From the NCBI RefSeq assembly GCF_025685565.1, contig NZ_JAGSYE010000002.1, forward strand, positions 930,001-994,000: a DNA stretch of 64,000 nt, in the 5' to 3' direction. Positions 1 to 8,935 of the stretch are shown here, piece after piece; the stretch's first letter is position 1; each line of letters starts with the position of its first letter. Both the position numbers and the translations under genes were made by a program. The DNA comes from Granulicella aggregans (GTDB taxonomy: Bacteria; Acidobacteriota; Terriglobia; Terriglobales; Acidobacteriaceae). Under the pieces are notes generated by a model, which made no database searches, was not told the origin of the DNA, and saw only the letters and a list, made by a program, of their open reading frames with translations.

Positions 1-886
1 TCACCCCAGCCCTCTGCAGCGCCGCGTAGTACGTCAACGAGTCCCATACGGTATCCACATGGTCGTCTTCGTTCTGCAATAAGAAGGTCGGCGGCGTCTG
101 CTTCGTAATGTGGCTCGCAATATCCGGGTTCAGCCCCAGCGTCCCTTCCCTCACCGATAGATGTCCCGGATACAGAGCTACGGCAAAGTCCGGGCGGCAG
201 CTCTCCTTGTCTGCCGCATCCACCGCCAGATAGAGGCGCCTCCCAAAGTGAACGCTGGTAGCCGCTACAAGATGTCCACCCGCCGAAAACCCGAGCACCC
301 CAATCTTGTGCGGATCGATATGCCACTCGGCCGCGCGGAACCGAACCAGCGATATCGTCCGTTGCGCATCGTCGAGCGCGATCTTCGACTGCGGATACGC
401 TCCCCAATAGGGCGCGGACCTCGGCGCAGGCACATGGTACTTCAGCAGCACGCAGGTAATGCCCTTTGACACCAGCCAGTCGCACGCCTCCGTCCCTTCC
501 AGATCGATCGCGAGAATCTCGTACCCGCCGCCCGGAAAAACGATCACGGCAGCCCCCGTATTCTTCCCTACTGGCGAATACACCGTCATCGTAGGCCGCG
601 CGACGTTACTGATATAGAGCCACGGCCGCCCTGCAACCAGCTCCTTAGTCTCCGTCTTCGTCGTCTCCGGGCCCTTAGCAGGCCGAGCATCGGGTGCCGC
701 ACCCGGCCAGATCGGCATCTGGACATGCCCCGCTGAAGGCTGCCAATCAGCCTCCTGCGCATTCGCCGTCCCCAACCCCAGAACAGCAAGCAGCACAAAG
801 ACACCAGCAACGCGCAACCCGCGCGGCACCGTCGTCCTCAGCTTCAACTGGTAATCGATTAACTCCCGGCGTTCTGCCATTGGCAT
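1..886 (-). CDS. secreted alpha/beta hydrolase, esterase-like (3' end off window)
   Basis: The minus-strand frame runs open from ATG at 886 to the window edge, about 295 codons, so the C-terminus is missing. A signal peptide is visible: a basic N-terminus, a hydrophobic stretch, then TANAQ as the likely cleavage site near residue 36. The mature part shows an oxyanion-loop motif ([11 protein letters not shown]), a nucleophile elbow GFSAGGH (G-x-S-x-G) and, close to the break, [10 protein letters not shown], which would hold the catalytic Asp. This arrangement fits the small acetyl-esterase / xylan-esterase-like hydrolases of the BD-FAE group, which usually deacetylate plant polysaccharides. 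The catalytic His should lie just beyond the window. The substrate is an inference. The next gene, at 1043, is divergent. Confidence 0.85.
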   Translation of the reverse strand, partial: MPMAERRELIDYQLKLRTTVPRGLRVAGVFVLLAVLGLGTANAQEADWQPSAGHVQMPIWPGAAPDARPAKGPETTKTETKELVAGRPWLYISNVARPTMTVYSPVGKNTGAAVIVFPGGGYEILAIDLEGTEACDWLVSKGITCVLLKYHVPAPRSAPYWGAYPQSKIALDDAQRTISLVRFRAAEWHIDPHKIGVLGFSAGGHLVAATSVHFGRRLYLAVDAADKESCRPDFAVALYPGHLSVREGTLGLNPDIASHITKQTPPTFLLQNEDDHVDTVWDSLTYYAALQRAGV

Positions 887-1026
887 CGCGCGGAGTCGCA
901 CAGGGCATCTCCAGAATGCACGCAATCCAGCTCGCTCCAAGTTAATGAGATTGATTCCGGTCTTCCGCCTCCACTCCGCCGCAGCCAGCTCCCAAAAACT
1001 CGCTCGTCCCCGCCCGATTCATGCTC

Positions 1027-1032
1027 TATACT
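1027..1032 (+). promoter_or_regulatory. candidate -10 box of the ATP-grasp operon
   Basis: TATACT lies 10 nt upstream of the ATG at 1043, and no Shine-Dalgarno is visible between them. Transcription would begin about 3-4 nt before the start codon. There is no clear -35 at the expected distance. Confidence 0.35.
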
Positions 1033-1042
1033 CAAAACTTCC

Positions 1043-2509
1043 ATGACCCCATCCGAAACGAACCAGTTCGCGCATCCTGCACTGAAGAATTACCTGCTGG
1101 ACCACGCCTACGACGAGATGTTCGCGGGTGAAAACGAACTCCACCCTCACTACGAGCCTCTGCTCGAACTCTTCAACACGCTCTCAAAGGACGATCTCCG
1201 CCGGCGCAAGCAGTCCGCCGACGTCAGCTTCCTCAACCAGGGCATCACCTTCACCGTCTACGGCCGCGATGAAGGCACCGAGCGCATCTTCCCCTACGAC
1301 CTGCTCCCCCGCATCATCACCAGCGCCGAATGGGCGACAGTCGAGCGCGGCCTCACCCAGCGCATCACCGCACTTAATCTCTTCCTCAAAGACATCTACA
1401 ACGAGGGCCGCATCCTCGAAGACGGCATCGTCCCCCGCGACGTTGTCTACAGCTGCAAGCACTTCCGTCGCCAGATGATCGGCCTACAGGTCCCGCGCAA
1501 CGTCTACGTCGCCATCTGCGGCACGGACCTCATCCGCATGCAGAATGGCGACTTTGTCGTCCTCGAAGACAATCTTCGGGTGCCTTCCGGCGTCAGCTAC
1601 ATGCTGACCAACCGCCGCGTTATGAAGAGGATCTTCCCCCAGCTCTTCCGCAGCTACAACGTCAGACCGATCGAGCAGTACACGCAGCTTCTGCTGGGAA
1701 CGCTACGTTCTCTGGCTCCCGAAGGCCGACCAGAGCCCAACATCGTTCTGCTCTCACCCGGCGTCTTCAACTCCGCTTACTTCGAGCACGCCTACCTCGC
1801 CCGCCAGATGGGCATCGAGCTCGTCGAAGGCCGCGACCTCGTCACCCACGACAACATCATCTACATGCGCACCACCAGCGGCCTCCGCCGCGTCGATGTC
1901 ATCTACCGCCGCGTTGACGACGATTTCATTGACCCCCTCGCCTTCCGCGGCGACTCCATCCTCGGCGTCGCTGGCCTCTTCAACGCCTACCGCGCCGGAA
2001 ACGTCACCCTCGCCAACGCCTTTGGCACCGGCGTCGCCGACGACAAGGCCCTCTACGCATACGTCCCCGACATCATCAAGTACTACCTCTCCGAAGAGCC
2101 TGTACTGCAGAACGTCAAAACCTACCTGCTTACCGACAAGAAGTCCCGCCAGCACGTCCTGCAAAATCTCGACAAACTCGTCGTCAAGGCCGTCGGCGAG
2201 AGCGGCGGCTACGGCATGCTCATCGGCCCGCAATCTACCAAGGCCGAACAAGCGGAGTTTGCCGCCAAAATCGAGGCCGACCCGCGCAACTACATTGCGC
2301 AACCGACCATCTCTTTCTCCCGCGCCCCGTGCCTCATCGGCGACGAGCTTCAGCCCCGCCACGTCGACCTCCGACCCTACGTCCTCTATGGCGACAAGGT
2401 CACCATCGTCCCCGGCGGACTGACCCGCGTAGCTCTCAAGCAAGGCTCTCTGGTAGTCAACTCCTCGCAGGGCGGAGGCAGCAAAGACACCTGGGTTCTA
2501 AGTCAATAG
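1043..2509 (+). CDS. circularly permuted type 2 ATP-grasp protein
   Basis: This 488-residue protein matches the circularly permuted ATP-grasp family (DUF404/DUF407 type). Recognisable stretches are the N-terminal [20 protein letters not shown] region, the [16 protein letters not shown] block near residues 174-189, and the C-terminal nucleotide-binding part with [18 protein letters not shown] (about 382-400) and [12 protein letters not shown] (about 437-448). Family members are thought to form peptide or amide bonds using ATP, but the substrate is unknown. The next two genes on the same strand encode an alpha-E protein and a transglutaminase-like protein; this trio is a well-known conserved set proposed to make or modify peptides. 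The protein is cytoplasmic, with no signal or membrane segment. The start lacks an SD; the short leader is discussed in the findings. Confidence 0.93.
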   Translation: MTPSETNQFAHPALKNYLLDHAYDEMFAGENELHPHYEPLLELFNTLSKDDLRRRKQSADVSFLNQGITFTVYGRDEGTERIFPYDLLPRIITSAEWATVERGLTQRITALNLFLKDIYNEGRILEDGIVPRDVVYSCKHFRRQMIGLQVPRNVYVAICGTDLIRMQNGDFVVLEDNLRVPSGVSYMLTNRRVMKRIFPQLFRSYNVRPIEQYTQLLLGTLRSLAPEGRPEPNIVLLSPGVFNSAYFEHAYLARQMGIELVEGRDLVTHDNIIYMRTTSGLRRVDVIYRRVDDDFIDPLAFRGDSILGVAGLFNAYRAGNVTLANAFGTGVADDKALYAYVPDIIKYYLSEEPVLQNVKTYLLTDKKSRQHVLQNLDKLVVKAVGESGGYGMLIGPQSTKAEQAEFAAKIEADPRNYIAQPTISFSRAPCLIGDELQPRHVDLRPYVLYGDKVTIVPGGLTRVALKQGSLVVNSSQGGGSKDTWVLSQ

Positions 2510-2594
2510 TCTTTGGCGCGAAGCGCGTCCAGCGTACGCAGTACCGCCCGCCCGGCGTTAGGGCGCACTTGTTCTTGTATCGGAGGGTTGCACA

Positions 2595-3581
2595 TTGCTT
2601 TCACGCGTCGCCGATTCCCTCTACTGGATGTCCCGCTACCTCGAGCGCGCCGAGCACACCACGCGCCTTATAGAGGTAAACCTCAACCTCATGCTCGATG
2701 AGTCCGCCGACTCCGCCGACCGCCGCTGGCAGCGCGTTCTCCTCGCCCTCGGCAACCCCAAAGACATCGAGTGGACCGGCGACCCCTACGCTCTCACCTA
2801 CGAGCTTACCTTCGACACCGCGCACAAGGGCTCCATCCTCTCCTGCATCATCAACGCGCGCGAAAACTCCCGCCACGTCCGCGAACAGATCTCGACCGAG
2901 ATGTGGCACCGTCTCAACAGCCTCTATCTCGAAGTCACCCGCCCCGGCATGCAGAACGAGATGCTCGCCGACGCCAAGATCTCCAACACCGAGCGCCAGA
3001 CCGAGTTCCTCCAGCGCGTCATGGAGGCAGTCCACCAGTTCCAGGGCGTCACCGACTCCACCATGAGCCACGGCGAAGGGTGGCAGTTCATCCAGGTCGG
3101 CCGCTACATCGAACGCGCCTCCGCCACCGCCAAACTCCTTGAGGCCTATCACGAAGATCTCTGGAGGCTCCCCGAACAGCTTCCGGGCGGCAACGAGTAC
3201 CTCGACTGGATGGGGCTTTTGCGTTCCGCGACGGCGTTCGAGGCCTACTGCAAGGTCTACACCGCCGACCTCACCCCCGATCGCATCCTCGAGTTCCTCC
3301 TTCTCGACGAAGAGTTCCCGCACTCCCTGCGCTTCGCCATCGACAGTCTCCAGCACGCTCTTGAAGCCATCCACGCCGAAAGCGGAAAACAACGCACGCT
3401 TCAGCTCAGCCGCCTCGCCGGCCGTCTGCAGGCAGGTCTCAGCTTTAGCCGCGTCGAAGACATTCTCGAACAGGACGTGATCGCCTATCTTCGCACCATC
3501 CAGGCCCAGTGCAGCGAGATCCACGAGACCATCTTCGAAATCTACGTCGACTACTCGATCCAGGCAGCTCTGGCCGGCTAG
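2595..3581 (+). CDS. alpha-E domain-containing protein
   Basis: This is a 328-residue, all-helical alpha-E (DUF403) protein. Its hallmark N-terminus is LSRVADSLYWMSRYLERAEH, and the conserved HGEGWQFIQVGRYIERA stretch lies near residues 155-172. The start is a TTG at 2595, chosen because GGAGG sits at 2582-2586 and the family's conserved N-terminus begins immediately after the TTG. The protein occurs as a fixed partner of the circularly permuted ATP-grasp enzyme upstream and of the transglutaminase downstream; its biochemical role is unknown, and a role in substrate recruitment is only inferred. It lies 85 nt after the ATP-grasp stop, in the same operon. Confidence 0.92.
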   Translation: MLSRVADSLYWMSRYLERAEHTTRLIEVNLNLMLDESADSADRRWQRVLLALGNPKDIEWTGDPYALTYELTFDTAHKGSILSCIINARENSRHVREQISTEMWHRLNSLYLEVTRPGMQNEMLADAKISNTERQTEFLQRVMEAVHQFQGVTDSTMSHGEGWQFIQVGRYIERASATAKLLEAYHEDLWRLPEQLPGGNEYLDWMGLLRSATAFEAYCKVYTADLTPDRILEFLLLDEEFPHSLRFAIDSLQHALEAIHAESGKQRTLQLSRLAGRLQAGLSFSRVEDILEQDVIAYLRTIQAQCSEIHETIFEIYVDYSIQAALAG

Positions 3582-3734
3582 AACTAGTCGGCTGGAACCG
3601 GCTGGATAACCTTCAAACTCGTTGGCTTCTTCTTCCCGTGACGCAAGAGATTCCAACCAAGCAGCCAGTTCATGGCAGACGGCCGAAAAATGAACTCTGG
3701 ACTCCTCTTCTCGCTCGACGAAGTGAGGCTACCC

Positions 3735-4721
3735 ATGTACTACTCGATCCGCCATCTCACCAAGTTCCTCTATAGCAACTCGGTCAGCGAGAGCATGATG
3801 GAGACCCGCATGCACCCGCGCAGCGATCACAACCAGCGCTGCCTCACCTTTCACCTCTCGGTCAGCCCCCGCTGCCGCGTCTTCAGCTACCGCGACCACC
3901 TCGCCAACCACGTCCACCACTTCGACATTCCCGGCCAGCATGGCCAGCTCGTCATCGTCGCCGAGAGCCTCGTCGAGGTCCAGCCGTGCTCGCCGGTGCC
4001 CAGCTTCCTCGCGCCCGGCGCCTGGGAGGAACTCGACGAGATCGTCCAGAACGGTGACTACTGGGAGATGCTCCTCCCCAGCGAGTTCTGCGAACCCACT
4101 CCCCTGCTCGACAAACTCGCCACCGACCTCAACGTCTGCCGCCGCGACGATCCGCTCATGGTCCTCCACGAGCTTAATGAGCGCCTCTTTCGCTACTTCG
4201 ACTACGTGCCCAAATCGACAAAAGTCGACTCCCCCATCGACGTCGCCCTCACCTCGCGCAAAGGCGTCTGCCAGGACTTCGCCCACATCATGATCGCTCT
4301 GGTCCGGTCGAAGCTCCGCATCCCCTGCCGCTACGTCAGCGGCTACCTCTACCACGGCCAGCTCGACACCGACCGCTCCGCCACCTCTGCCACCCACGCC
4401 TGGATCGAGGCCCTCATCCCGCAGCTTGGCTGGGTCGGCTTCGATCCCACCAACCTGCTCGTCGCCGGCGACCGCCACATCCGCACCGCCATCGGCCGCG
4501 ACTACGCCGACGTCCCCCCGACCCACGGCATGTTCCGTGGTCGCGCCGGCAGCGAGCTCACCGTAGCCGTCCGCGTCACGCCCAGCGAAGGCACGCCATC
4601 GCTCGACCAGGAGCTCCCCGTCCCCGAAGACTGGTCCACGCTAGTCGAAAAGGCCACCGCCCTTCCCGACCAACCCCCACCTCTAACCCGCCACCAGCAG
4701 ATGGCCCAGCAACAGCAATAA
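3735..4721 (+). CDS. transglutaminase-like family protein
   Basis: This 328-residue protein begins MYYSIRHLTKFLYSNSV, the usual N-terminus of bacterial transglutaminase-like proteins with an N-terminal beta domain. The catalytic triad region is clear: the Cys in RKGVCQDFAHIMIALVR (about residue 178), the His in SATHAWIEALIP, and the Asp in WVGFDPTNLL. The reading frame extends upstream to an ATG at 3672, but the ATG at 3735 fits the family start and has GAGG about 8 nt before it. It closes the three-gene operon with the ATP-grasp and alpha-E genes. In such operons the enzyme probably acts as a peptidase or amide-forming enzyme; the substrate is unknown. The C-terminus ends in a Gln-rich tail. 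Confidence 0.9.
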   Translation: MYYSIRHLTKFLYSNSVSESMMETRMHPRSDHNQRCLTFHLSVSPRCRVFSYRDHLANHVHHFDIPGQHGQLVIVAESLVEVQPCSPVPSFLAPGAWEELDEIVQNGDYWEMLLPSEFCEPTPLLDKLATDLNVCRRDDPLMVLHELNERLFRYFDYVPKSTKVDSPIDVALTSRKGVCQDFAHIMIALVRSKLRIPCRYVSGYLYHGQLDTDRSATSATHAWIEALIPQLGWVGFDPTNLLVAGDRHIRTAIGRDYADVPPTHGMFRGRAGSELTVAVRVTPSEGTPSLDQELPVPEDWSTLVEKATALPDQPPPLTRHQQMAQQQQ

Positions 4722-4818
4722 CCAGCTAAGCCCGGCCTGATCTCCCCAGTCAAAATCTGAAAACTTGTACATCGGCCACGCGATATCATGGTTCTCAGCT
4801 TCCACGGGATAGGGCAAG

Positions 4819-5268
4819 ATGCTCAAACAGGTGCTGATCTTCGGACTCGTGGGCGGCGTTCTCGTCACACTACTCCAGTGGACCGAGTTCCACTTCCTTG
4901 TGCTCGAGCACTCCGTGGCGATCTACGGCGTCCTGATCGCCATCCTCTTTGCCGGTGCCGGCATCTGGCTCGGCACCCGTCTGCTCGCTCCCCGCGAACG
5001 GATCGTAGACCGCATCGTGGAGATTGAAGTTCCTTCTCCATCCCCTGCGCCCGACGAGAGCGTCCGCGAGCGCCTGGGCATCACCCGTCGCGAGCTCGAA
5101 ATCCTTGAGCTCGTCGCCCGCGGCCTGAGCAACCGCGAGATCGGCGAGGCCCTCTTCGTCAGCGAGAACACGGTGAAGACGCATTGCAGCCGGGCCTTTG
5201 ACAAACTCGGCGCCCGCCGCCGGACCCAGGCCGTCCAACGCAGCAAGGAACTCGGCCTCCTCGCATAA
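4819..5268 (+). CDS. membrane-anchored LuxR-type HTH regulator
   Basis: A 149-residue protein in two parts. Residues 1-58 hold two hydrophobic segments (LIFGLVGGVLVTLL and YGVLIAILFAGAGIWLG), and residues about 80-149 are a complete LuxR/GerE helix-turn-helix (ITRRELEILELVARGLSNREIGEALFVSENTVKTH and the following helix). No receiver or ligand-binding domain is present, so the DNA-binding domain appears to be tethered directly to the inner membrane. The next gene is a DUF4199 membrane protein 135 nt downstream. The pairing suggests that the DUF4199 protein, or a membrane state, controls this regulator; that is inference. Weak AGGG precedes the ATG. Confidence 0.85.
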   Translation: MLKQVLIFGLVGGVLVTLLQWTEFHFLVLEHSVAIYGVLIAILFAGAGIWLGTRLLAPRERIVDRIVEIEVPSPSPAPDESVRERLGITRRELEILELVARGLSNREIGEALFVSENTVKTHCSRAFDKLGARRRTQAVQRSKELGLLA

Positions 5269-5403
5269 ATACCTCATCCTTCGGCATGAACTCCACGAAT
5301 TTCGGCAGAATCATGCGAAAGGATGACGCGCGGCCACCGGAAGATCGTGCAGTGTGGGTACATCCACGGCGCTCCAGAGCGCCCGGAACACAGGAGAAAG
5401 AAG

Positions 5404-5961
5404 ATGAAGAAGAATGTCTGGAAGTTCGGTCTGCTCAGCGGTCTCGCCCTCGCAATTCCCATGGGGTTCGCAGTTCCCCTCGAGCATCACATCGGCGCCC
5501 GCTGGAGCATGGTCTTCGGCTACACCATCATGGTTCTCAGCTTCCTGATCATCTTTGTCGGCGTCAAACACTACCGCGACACCGAGTGCGGCGGTTCCAT
5601 CACCTTCGGCCGCGCGCTCGCTACCGGAACGCTCATGATGCTGATCTCCTGCGCCTGCTACGTCGCCATGTGGGAGGTGCTGGTAGCCACAGTGGAGAAG
5701 AACTTCGCCCACGACTACGCAATCGGCATGGTGAGACACGCACAGAAATCTGGTCTACAGGGCGCAGCCTTGGACGCCAAGATCTCGGAAGCCCACAACT
5801 TCGAAGTCATGTACTCGAACCCGCTCTACCGCATGTCGATGACCCTGCTGGAACCATTGCCCGTCGATATCGTGATGGCCCTGGTCACCGCAGGCATCCT
5901 CCGCCGCAAGCCCACAACCGGCCTGCAAAGCACCGCGAGTCCCGAACCTCTAACAAACTAA
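5404..5961 (+). CDS. DUF4199 domain membrane protein
   Basis: A 185-residue protein with about four membrane segments: residues 7-24, 35-54, 66-90 and one near the C-terminus (PVDIVMALVTAGIL). The overall pattern and the GGSITFGRALATGTLMMLIS stretch match DUF4199, a family with no assigned function that often sits next to LuxR-type regulators. The ATG at 5404 was chosen over upstream in-frame codons because AGGAG lies at 5392-5396. The gene follows the membrane LuxR-type gene and is probably co-transcribed with it. It is convergent with the epimerase operon. Confidence 0.8.
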   Translation: MKKNVWKFGLLSGLALAIPMGFAVPLEHHIGARWSMVFGYTIMVLSFLIIFVGVKHYRDTECGGSITFGRALATGTLMMLISCACYVAMWEVLVATVEKNFAHDYAIGMVRHAQKSGLQGAALDAKISEAHNFEVMYSNPLYRMSMTLLEPLPVDIVMALVTAGILRRKPTTGLQSTASPEPLTN

Positions 5962-5980
5962 ACAACTTCGATAGTCTCGT

Positions 5981-6048
5981 TTTAAGGGCACGGCTTCAGC
6001 CGCGCCATGAGCCACTCGCTCAAGCAATTGGCTTTAGCCTCTGAGGTA
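5981..6048. repeat. intergenic imperfect palindrome (single copy of its type here)
   Basis: The sequence GGGCACGGCTTCAGCCGCGCC is a short stem-loop, followed about 30 nt later by GGCTTTAGCCTCTGAGG. It resembles a REP-like unit and lies between two convergent operons. No second copy was found in the window. Confidence 0.45.
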
Positions 6049-6103
6049 CGTTTCTTTCGAATTCCCCTCGCCGCACTTATTCCACTTTGCCCAAAATCAA
6101 AAC

Positions 6104-6140
6104 GGCGGTGGGCCAGACGGGAACCCGCCAACTCACCGCC
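6104..6140 (-). terminator. terminator of the DprE1/DprE2-like operon
   Basis: Read on the minus strand, GGCGGTG (6140-6134) pairs with CACCGCC (6110-6104), and GTTTTGATTTTG follows. It lies 26 nt past the stop codon of the SDR gene. Confidence 0.6.
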
Positions 6141-6165
6141 ATTCTCACTCACTAAAAACAGAATC

Positions 6166-6969
6166 CTACGTATTCGTCTTCTTGAAAATCTTCTCCGGAA
6201 TATGCGTCAGCACGAACATAATCAGGGCCCACTTCGAAGGTACATACAGCGTATCCTTCTTCGCATCGACCGCGGCCACGATGCTCTTCGCCACCGCGTT
6301 CACATCCGCGAACTTCTCGCTTCCAGGCATAGCCGAAGTCATCGCCGTCTTCGTCGGCCCAGGCTTGATCGTCAGCACGGTTACGCCCTCGCGGTCCACG
6401 CGATTCCGCAGACCACCCAGGAACGCCGAAAGCCCCGCCTTAGAAGATCCATAAACGTAGTTCGACTTCCGCCCGCGATCGCCCGCCACGGACGAGATGA
6501 CCGCTAGCACGCCCGCATGCCGCTGCACGCAGAAGTTCGCCAGCCACGTCAGCAGCGACACCGGTGCCGTAAAGTTCGTGTGCAGAATCTGCTCCGCCGT
6601 TGCAAAGTCAGCCTCCGCCTGCGCCTGGTCCCCCAACACGCCGTGCGCGAGATAAGCCACATCGAGACCCGTCAGCGAGTTCACCGCGTGGGCCAACAGT
6701 TCCGGGTGCCTAGACGTGTCATCAAGGTCCGCGACCGCCGTGTCGACATAGTGGGCCCCACGCGACTTCAAATCGGCGGCCACAGCAGCCAGCTTGTCCG
6801 CGTTCCGAGCGATCAGAAATAAGCTCGCGCCCTTCGCCGCCCATATCCGGCAGGTGGCCTCAGCAATGCCGGAGGTAGCCCCCAGCACCAGAATCTTCTT
6901 CGAAGCGTAGATCGTCTTTGCAGGCACCGCATGCAAAGCAAGTTCAGGAGTTGTCGTCTGTGTGCTCAT
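6166..6969 (-). CDS. SDR oxidoreductase, DprE2-like (2-keto reductase of the epimerase pair)
   Basis: This 267-residue short-chain dehydrogenase has the NAD(P)-binding motif LVLGATSGIAEATCR near the N-terminus and the catalytic Tyr/Lys in NYVYGSSKAGLSAFL. Its best functional match is decaprenylphosphoryl-2-keto-ribose reductase (DprE2), because the upstream coupled gene is a DprE1-like FAD oxidase. Together such a pair epimerises C2 of a polyprenyl-phosphate pentose, ribose to arabinose, on the membrane face. The ATG at 6969 overlaps the upstream stop as ATGA, implying translational coupling; this sets the start although the frame remains open further upstream. The C-terminal helix (KWALIMFVLTHIPEKIFKK) is typical for DprE2. 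The role in this Gram-negative organism is inferred. Confidence 0.82.
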   Translation of the reverse strand: MSTQTTTPELALHAVPAKTIYASKKILVLGATSGIAEATCRIWAAKGASLFLIARNADKLAAVAADLKSRGAHYVDTAVADLDDTSRHPELLAHAVNSLTGLDVAYLAHGVLGDQAQAEADFATAEQILHTNFTAPVSLLTWLANFCVQRHAGVLAVISSVAGDRGRKSNYVYGSSKAGLSAFLGGLRNRVDREGVTVLTIKPGPTKTAMTSAMPGSEKFADVNAVAKSIVAAVDAKKDTLYVPSKWALIMFVLTHIPEKIFKKTNT

Positions 6970-8375
6970 AGTGTGGTTCGGTCTCCGGTAACGCGCTCCC
7001 AGAAGCTGGAGGTAAGCAAAGGATCGCGGAAGCGTTCGAGCTTCTCCCACTGAGGATAAAAGGCCTGGAACTGCGGAGCGGTCATCGCGGCATCCTTCGC
7101 CGGATAAAGCCGTCCGCCGTAATCGCGCGTCATGTCGGCCAACCGCTCAAACAGCGGAAAGCTCAGATTCGGCTTGATCGGGAAGTCCAGCGCCAGCGTG
7201 ATTCCCGGCTGCGGAAAGCTCATCAATCCCGGCGAAGGCACATCGCCAAACGCTTTCAGCACCGCCAGAAACGAAGCCAGTCCCGACTTTGCCACTGCGC
7301 CAAGGATCGCAATCGTCCCCTCGCGCGCGTTCTCCCACGGAATCGCATACTGGAACTGCAGCAGACCACTCTTTCCATACAGCCGGTTCCAGTGCAGCAC
7401 CTTGTCCAGCGGATAGAAGAACGGTTCGTAATCCTGCAGCGCCGTAACGCGCGGCTTCAGTTGCTTGTGGAAGAACACTGTGTTGAACGCCGCCACCGTG
7501 TACTGGTTCAGCGCAAATCCCGGAGCGTCCAATGGAAACACCAGCTTCGGCTCTGGCGAAGGCTTCAGTTCGTCCGGCACCTTCGAGTGGTCGCCCAGCA
7601 TGAACACGCCCCGCGCAAAGTTCTTTCCCGTCGAGACGCAATCGACCCAGCTCACGGTGTACTCGATATGCTTGTACTGCTCGGTCAGCGCAAGAAACTC
7701 GTCGATCCCGTGGAACTGAATCCCCTCGTAATCGATCGCCCGCGACACAATCGGCTTCATCTTGAGCGTCGCCCACGGAATTACGCCCGTCAGCCCCAAC
7801 CCGCCAATGGTCGCCGAGTACCAGTCGGGATTCTCCGTCGGCGAGCAGAGCTTGTAGCTCCCGTCCGACCGCATCAGCCCAAACCGCGTCACATGCGATC
7901 CGAACGTTCCCGCCACGTGGTGGTTCTTGCCATGAATATCGTTCGCAATCGCCCCGCCCAGGGTCACGTACTTCGTCCCCGGCGTTACCGGCAGAAAGAA
8001 TCCCCGCGGCACCGCGAAGTCCAGAATCTGTGCCAGCGTCATCCCTGCCTCGGCCGTCAACAGGCCTGTCGTCGGATCGAAGTCCAGTATCCGGTCCATG
8101 CCCGTCGTCACCAGCAGGTTGCCGTCCTTGAGAAGGCAGCTATCGCCGTAGCTACGGCCCATGCCTACGGCCAGCGCCCCGCCGTGCAGGCCCTTCATGG
8201 CTCCCGGTATATCGCCCTGCCAGTTCAGCGGGACGATCTTTGCGTCATAAACCGGATACCGTCCCCACGGCTCAAAGGGTGGCTTGAAACCAGGCTGGGG
8301 TGGTGCCTGGTACGGCGGCCTCGCCGACGTTCCCGTTTCCTGTGCAGGTTCCTGGACGATCGCAGATTGTGCCAT
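6966..8375 (-). CDS. FAD-binding oxidoreductase, DprE1-like
   Basis: A 469-residue member of the FAD_binding_4 (VAO/PCMH) family. Seen in the sequence are the GMGRSYGDSCL flavin motif (about residues 71-81), the GTKYVTLGGAIANDIHGKNHH block (about 132-152), and the SATIGGLGLTGVI segment. These features match decaprenylphosphoryl-beta-D-ribose oxidase and related sugar oxidases. The N-terminal 40 residues are Pro-rich and may be disordered. The downstream gene overlaps its stop by 4 nt and encodes the matching reductase, so the two probably form one C2-epimerase. The start has a TTGGAA / TATTCT promoter whose -10 is 6 nt from the ATG and no well-spaced SD, suggesting a leaderless message. Confidence 0.83.
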   Translation of the reverse strand: MAQSAIVQEPAQETGTSARPPYQAPPQPGFKPPFEPWGRYPVYDAKIVPLNWQGDIPGAMKGLHGGALAVGMGRSYGDSCLLKDGNLLVTTGMDRILDFDPTTGLLTAEAGMTLAQILDFAVPRGFFLPVTPGTKYVTLGGAIANDIHGKNHHVAGTFGSHVTRFGLMRSDGSYKLCSPTENPDWYSATIGGLGLTGVIPWATLKMKPIVSRAIDYEGIQFHGIDEFLALTEQYKHIEYTVSWVDCVSTGKNFARGVFMLGDHSKVPDELKPSPEPKLVFPLDAPGFALNQYTVAAFNTVFFHKQLKPRVTALQDYEPFFYPLDKVLHWNRLYGKSGLLQFQYAIPWENAREGTIAILGAVAKSGLASFLAVLKAFGDVPSPGLMSFPQPGITLALDFPIKPNLSFPLFERLADMTRDYGGRLYPAKDAAMTAPQFQAFYPQWEKLERFRDPLLTSSFWERVTGDRTTL

Positions 8376-8381
8376 GTCCCC

Positions 8382-8409
8382 AGAATAGCTGATCCCGATC
8401 GATTTCCAA
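8382..8409 (-). promoter_or_regulatory. candidate leaderless promoter of the DprE1-like gene
   Basis: On the minus strand, TTGGAA (8409-8404), 16 nt, then TATTCT (8387-8382). The -10 ends exactly 6 nt before the ATG at 8375, which would place +1 at the A of the start codon. Confidence 0.5.
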
Positions 8410-8482
8410 TGAAAAACCTGCCCGTCCCGTGATCCTCACGTGACTCTTTCGCAGCACTGCAATCCCGCTATTTACCCTGAAC

Positions 8483-8935
8483 CTAATTCTCCACTTGGGT
8501 AAGCAGCACAAACAGCTCCGACCGCAGCTTCCACCCCGCTGCCGTCCGTCGCCACATCGCCGAATAGGTCCCGCTGAATAAAGTCCGCCCATCCTGCAGC
8601 CGCCCCGTCCAGTGTCCGTGCTCCGCCGCCAGCGGGAGCGCGCTTGAAAGCTGGATTGCATCCACAATCCGCTCGTAGCTCAAAGGCGAAGGCTGCTCAA
8701 ACCCCTGCGCAAAAGCCGCAACATACTCCTTACGGCTAAGAAAAGTGCCGTCCCCAATGACCACAACAAAGTCGTCCGCAAGACTGGCCGAAACACCCGC
8801 AACATCCTGCGCGGCGATTGCCCGGTTCGACTCCGCACGAATCGCCCGGATCTCTGTCTCCTCTGAAGATCTTTGCGAATCGCCCGCAAGCGAAGACGAC
8901 TTGAACAGGACCGCAGCCCTTCTGACTCTTTTCAT
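8483..8935 (-). CDS. nuclear transport factor 2-like protein (DUF4440)
   Basis: A 150-residue protein. From about residue 25 it follows the NTF2/SnoaL-like DUF4440 pattern: ETEIRAIRAESNRAIAAQDV, then LADDFVVVIGDGTFLSRKEY, and at the end YSAMWRRTAAGWKLRSELFV. Members form alpha+beta cone folds and act as small-molecule-binding or ketosteroid-isomerase-like proteins; the substrate cannot be told. A basic N-terminal stretch of about 20 residues precedes the domain and is not an obvious signal peptide. Upstream, TATGCT ends 6 nt before the ATG. Confidence 0.75.
   Translation of the reverse strand: MKRVRRAAVLFKSSSLAGDSQRSSEETEIRAIRAESNRAIAAQDVAGVSASLADDFVVVIGDGTFLSRKEYVAAFAQGFEQPSPLSYERIVDAIQLSSALPLAAEHGHWTGRLQDGRTLFSGTYSAMWRRTAAGWKLRSELFVLLTQVEN

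Noticed and set aside
7147..7776. Second minus-strand frame inside the DprE1-like gene
   Set aside because: It is a shifted frame of the FAD oxidase; no separate start signal or motif.
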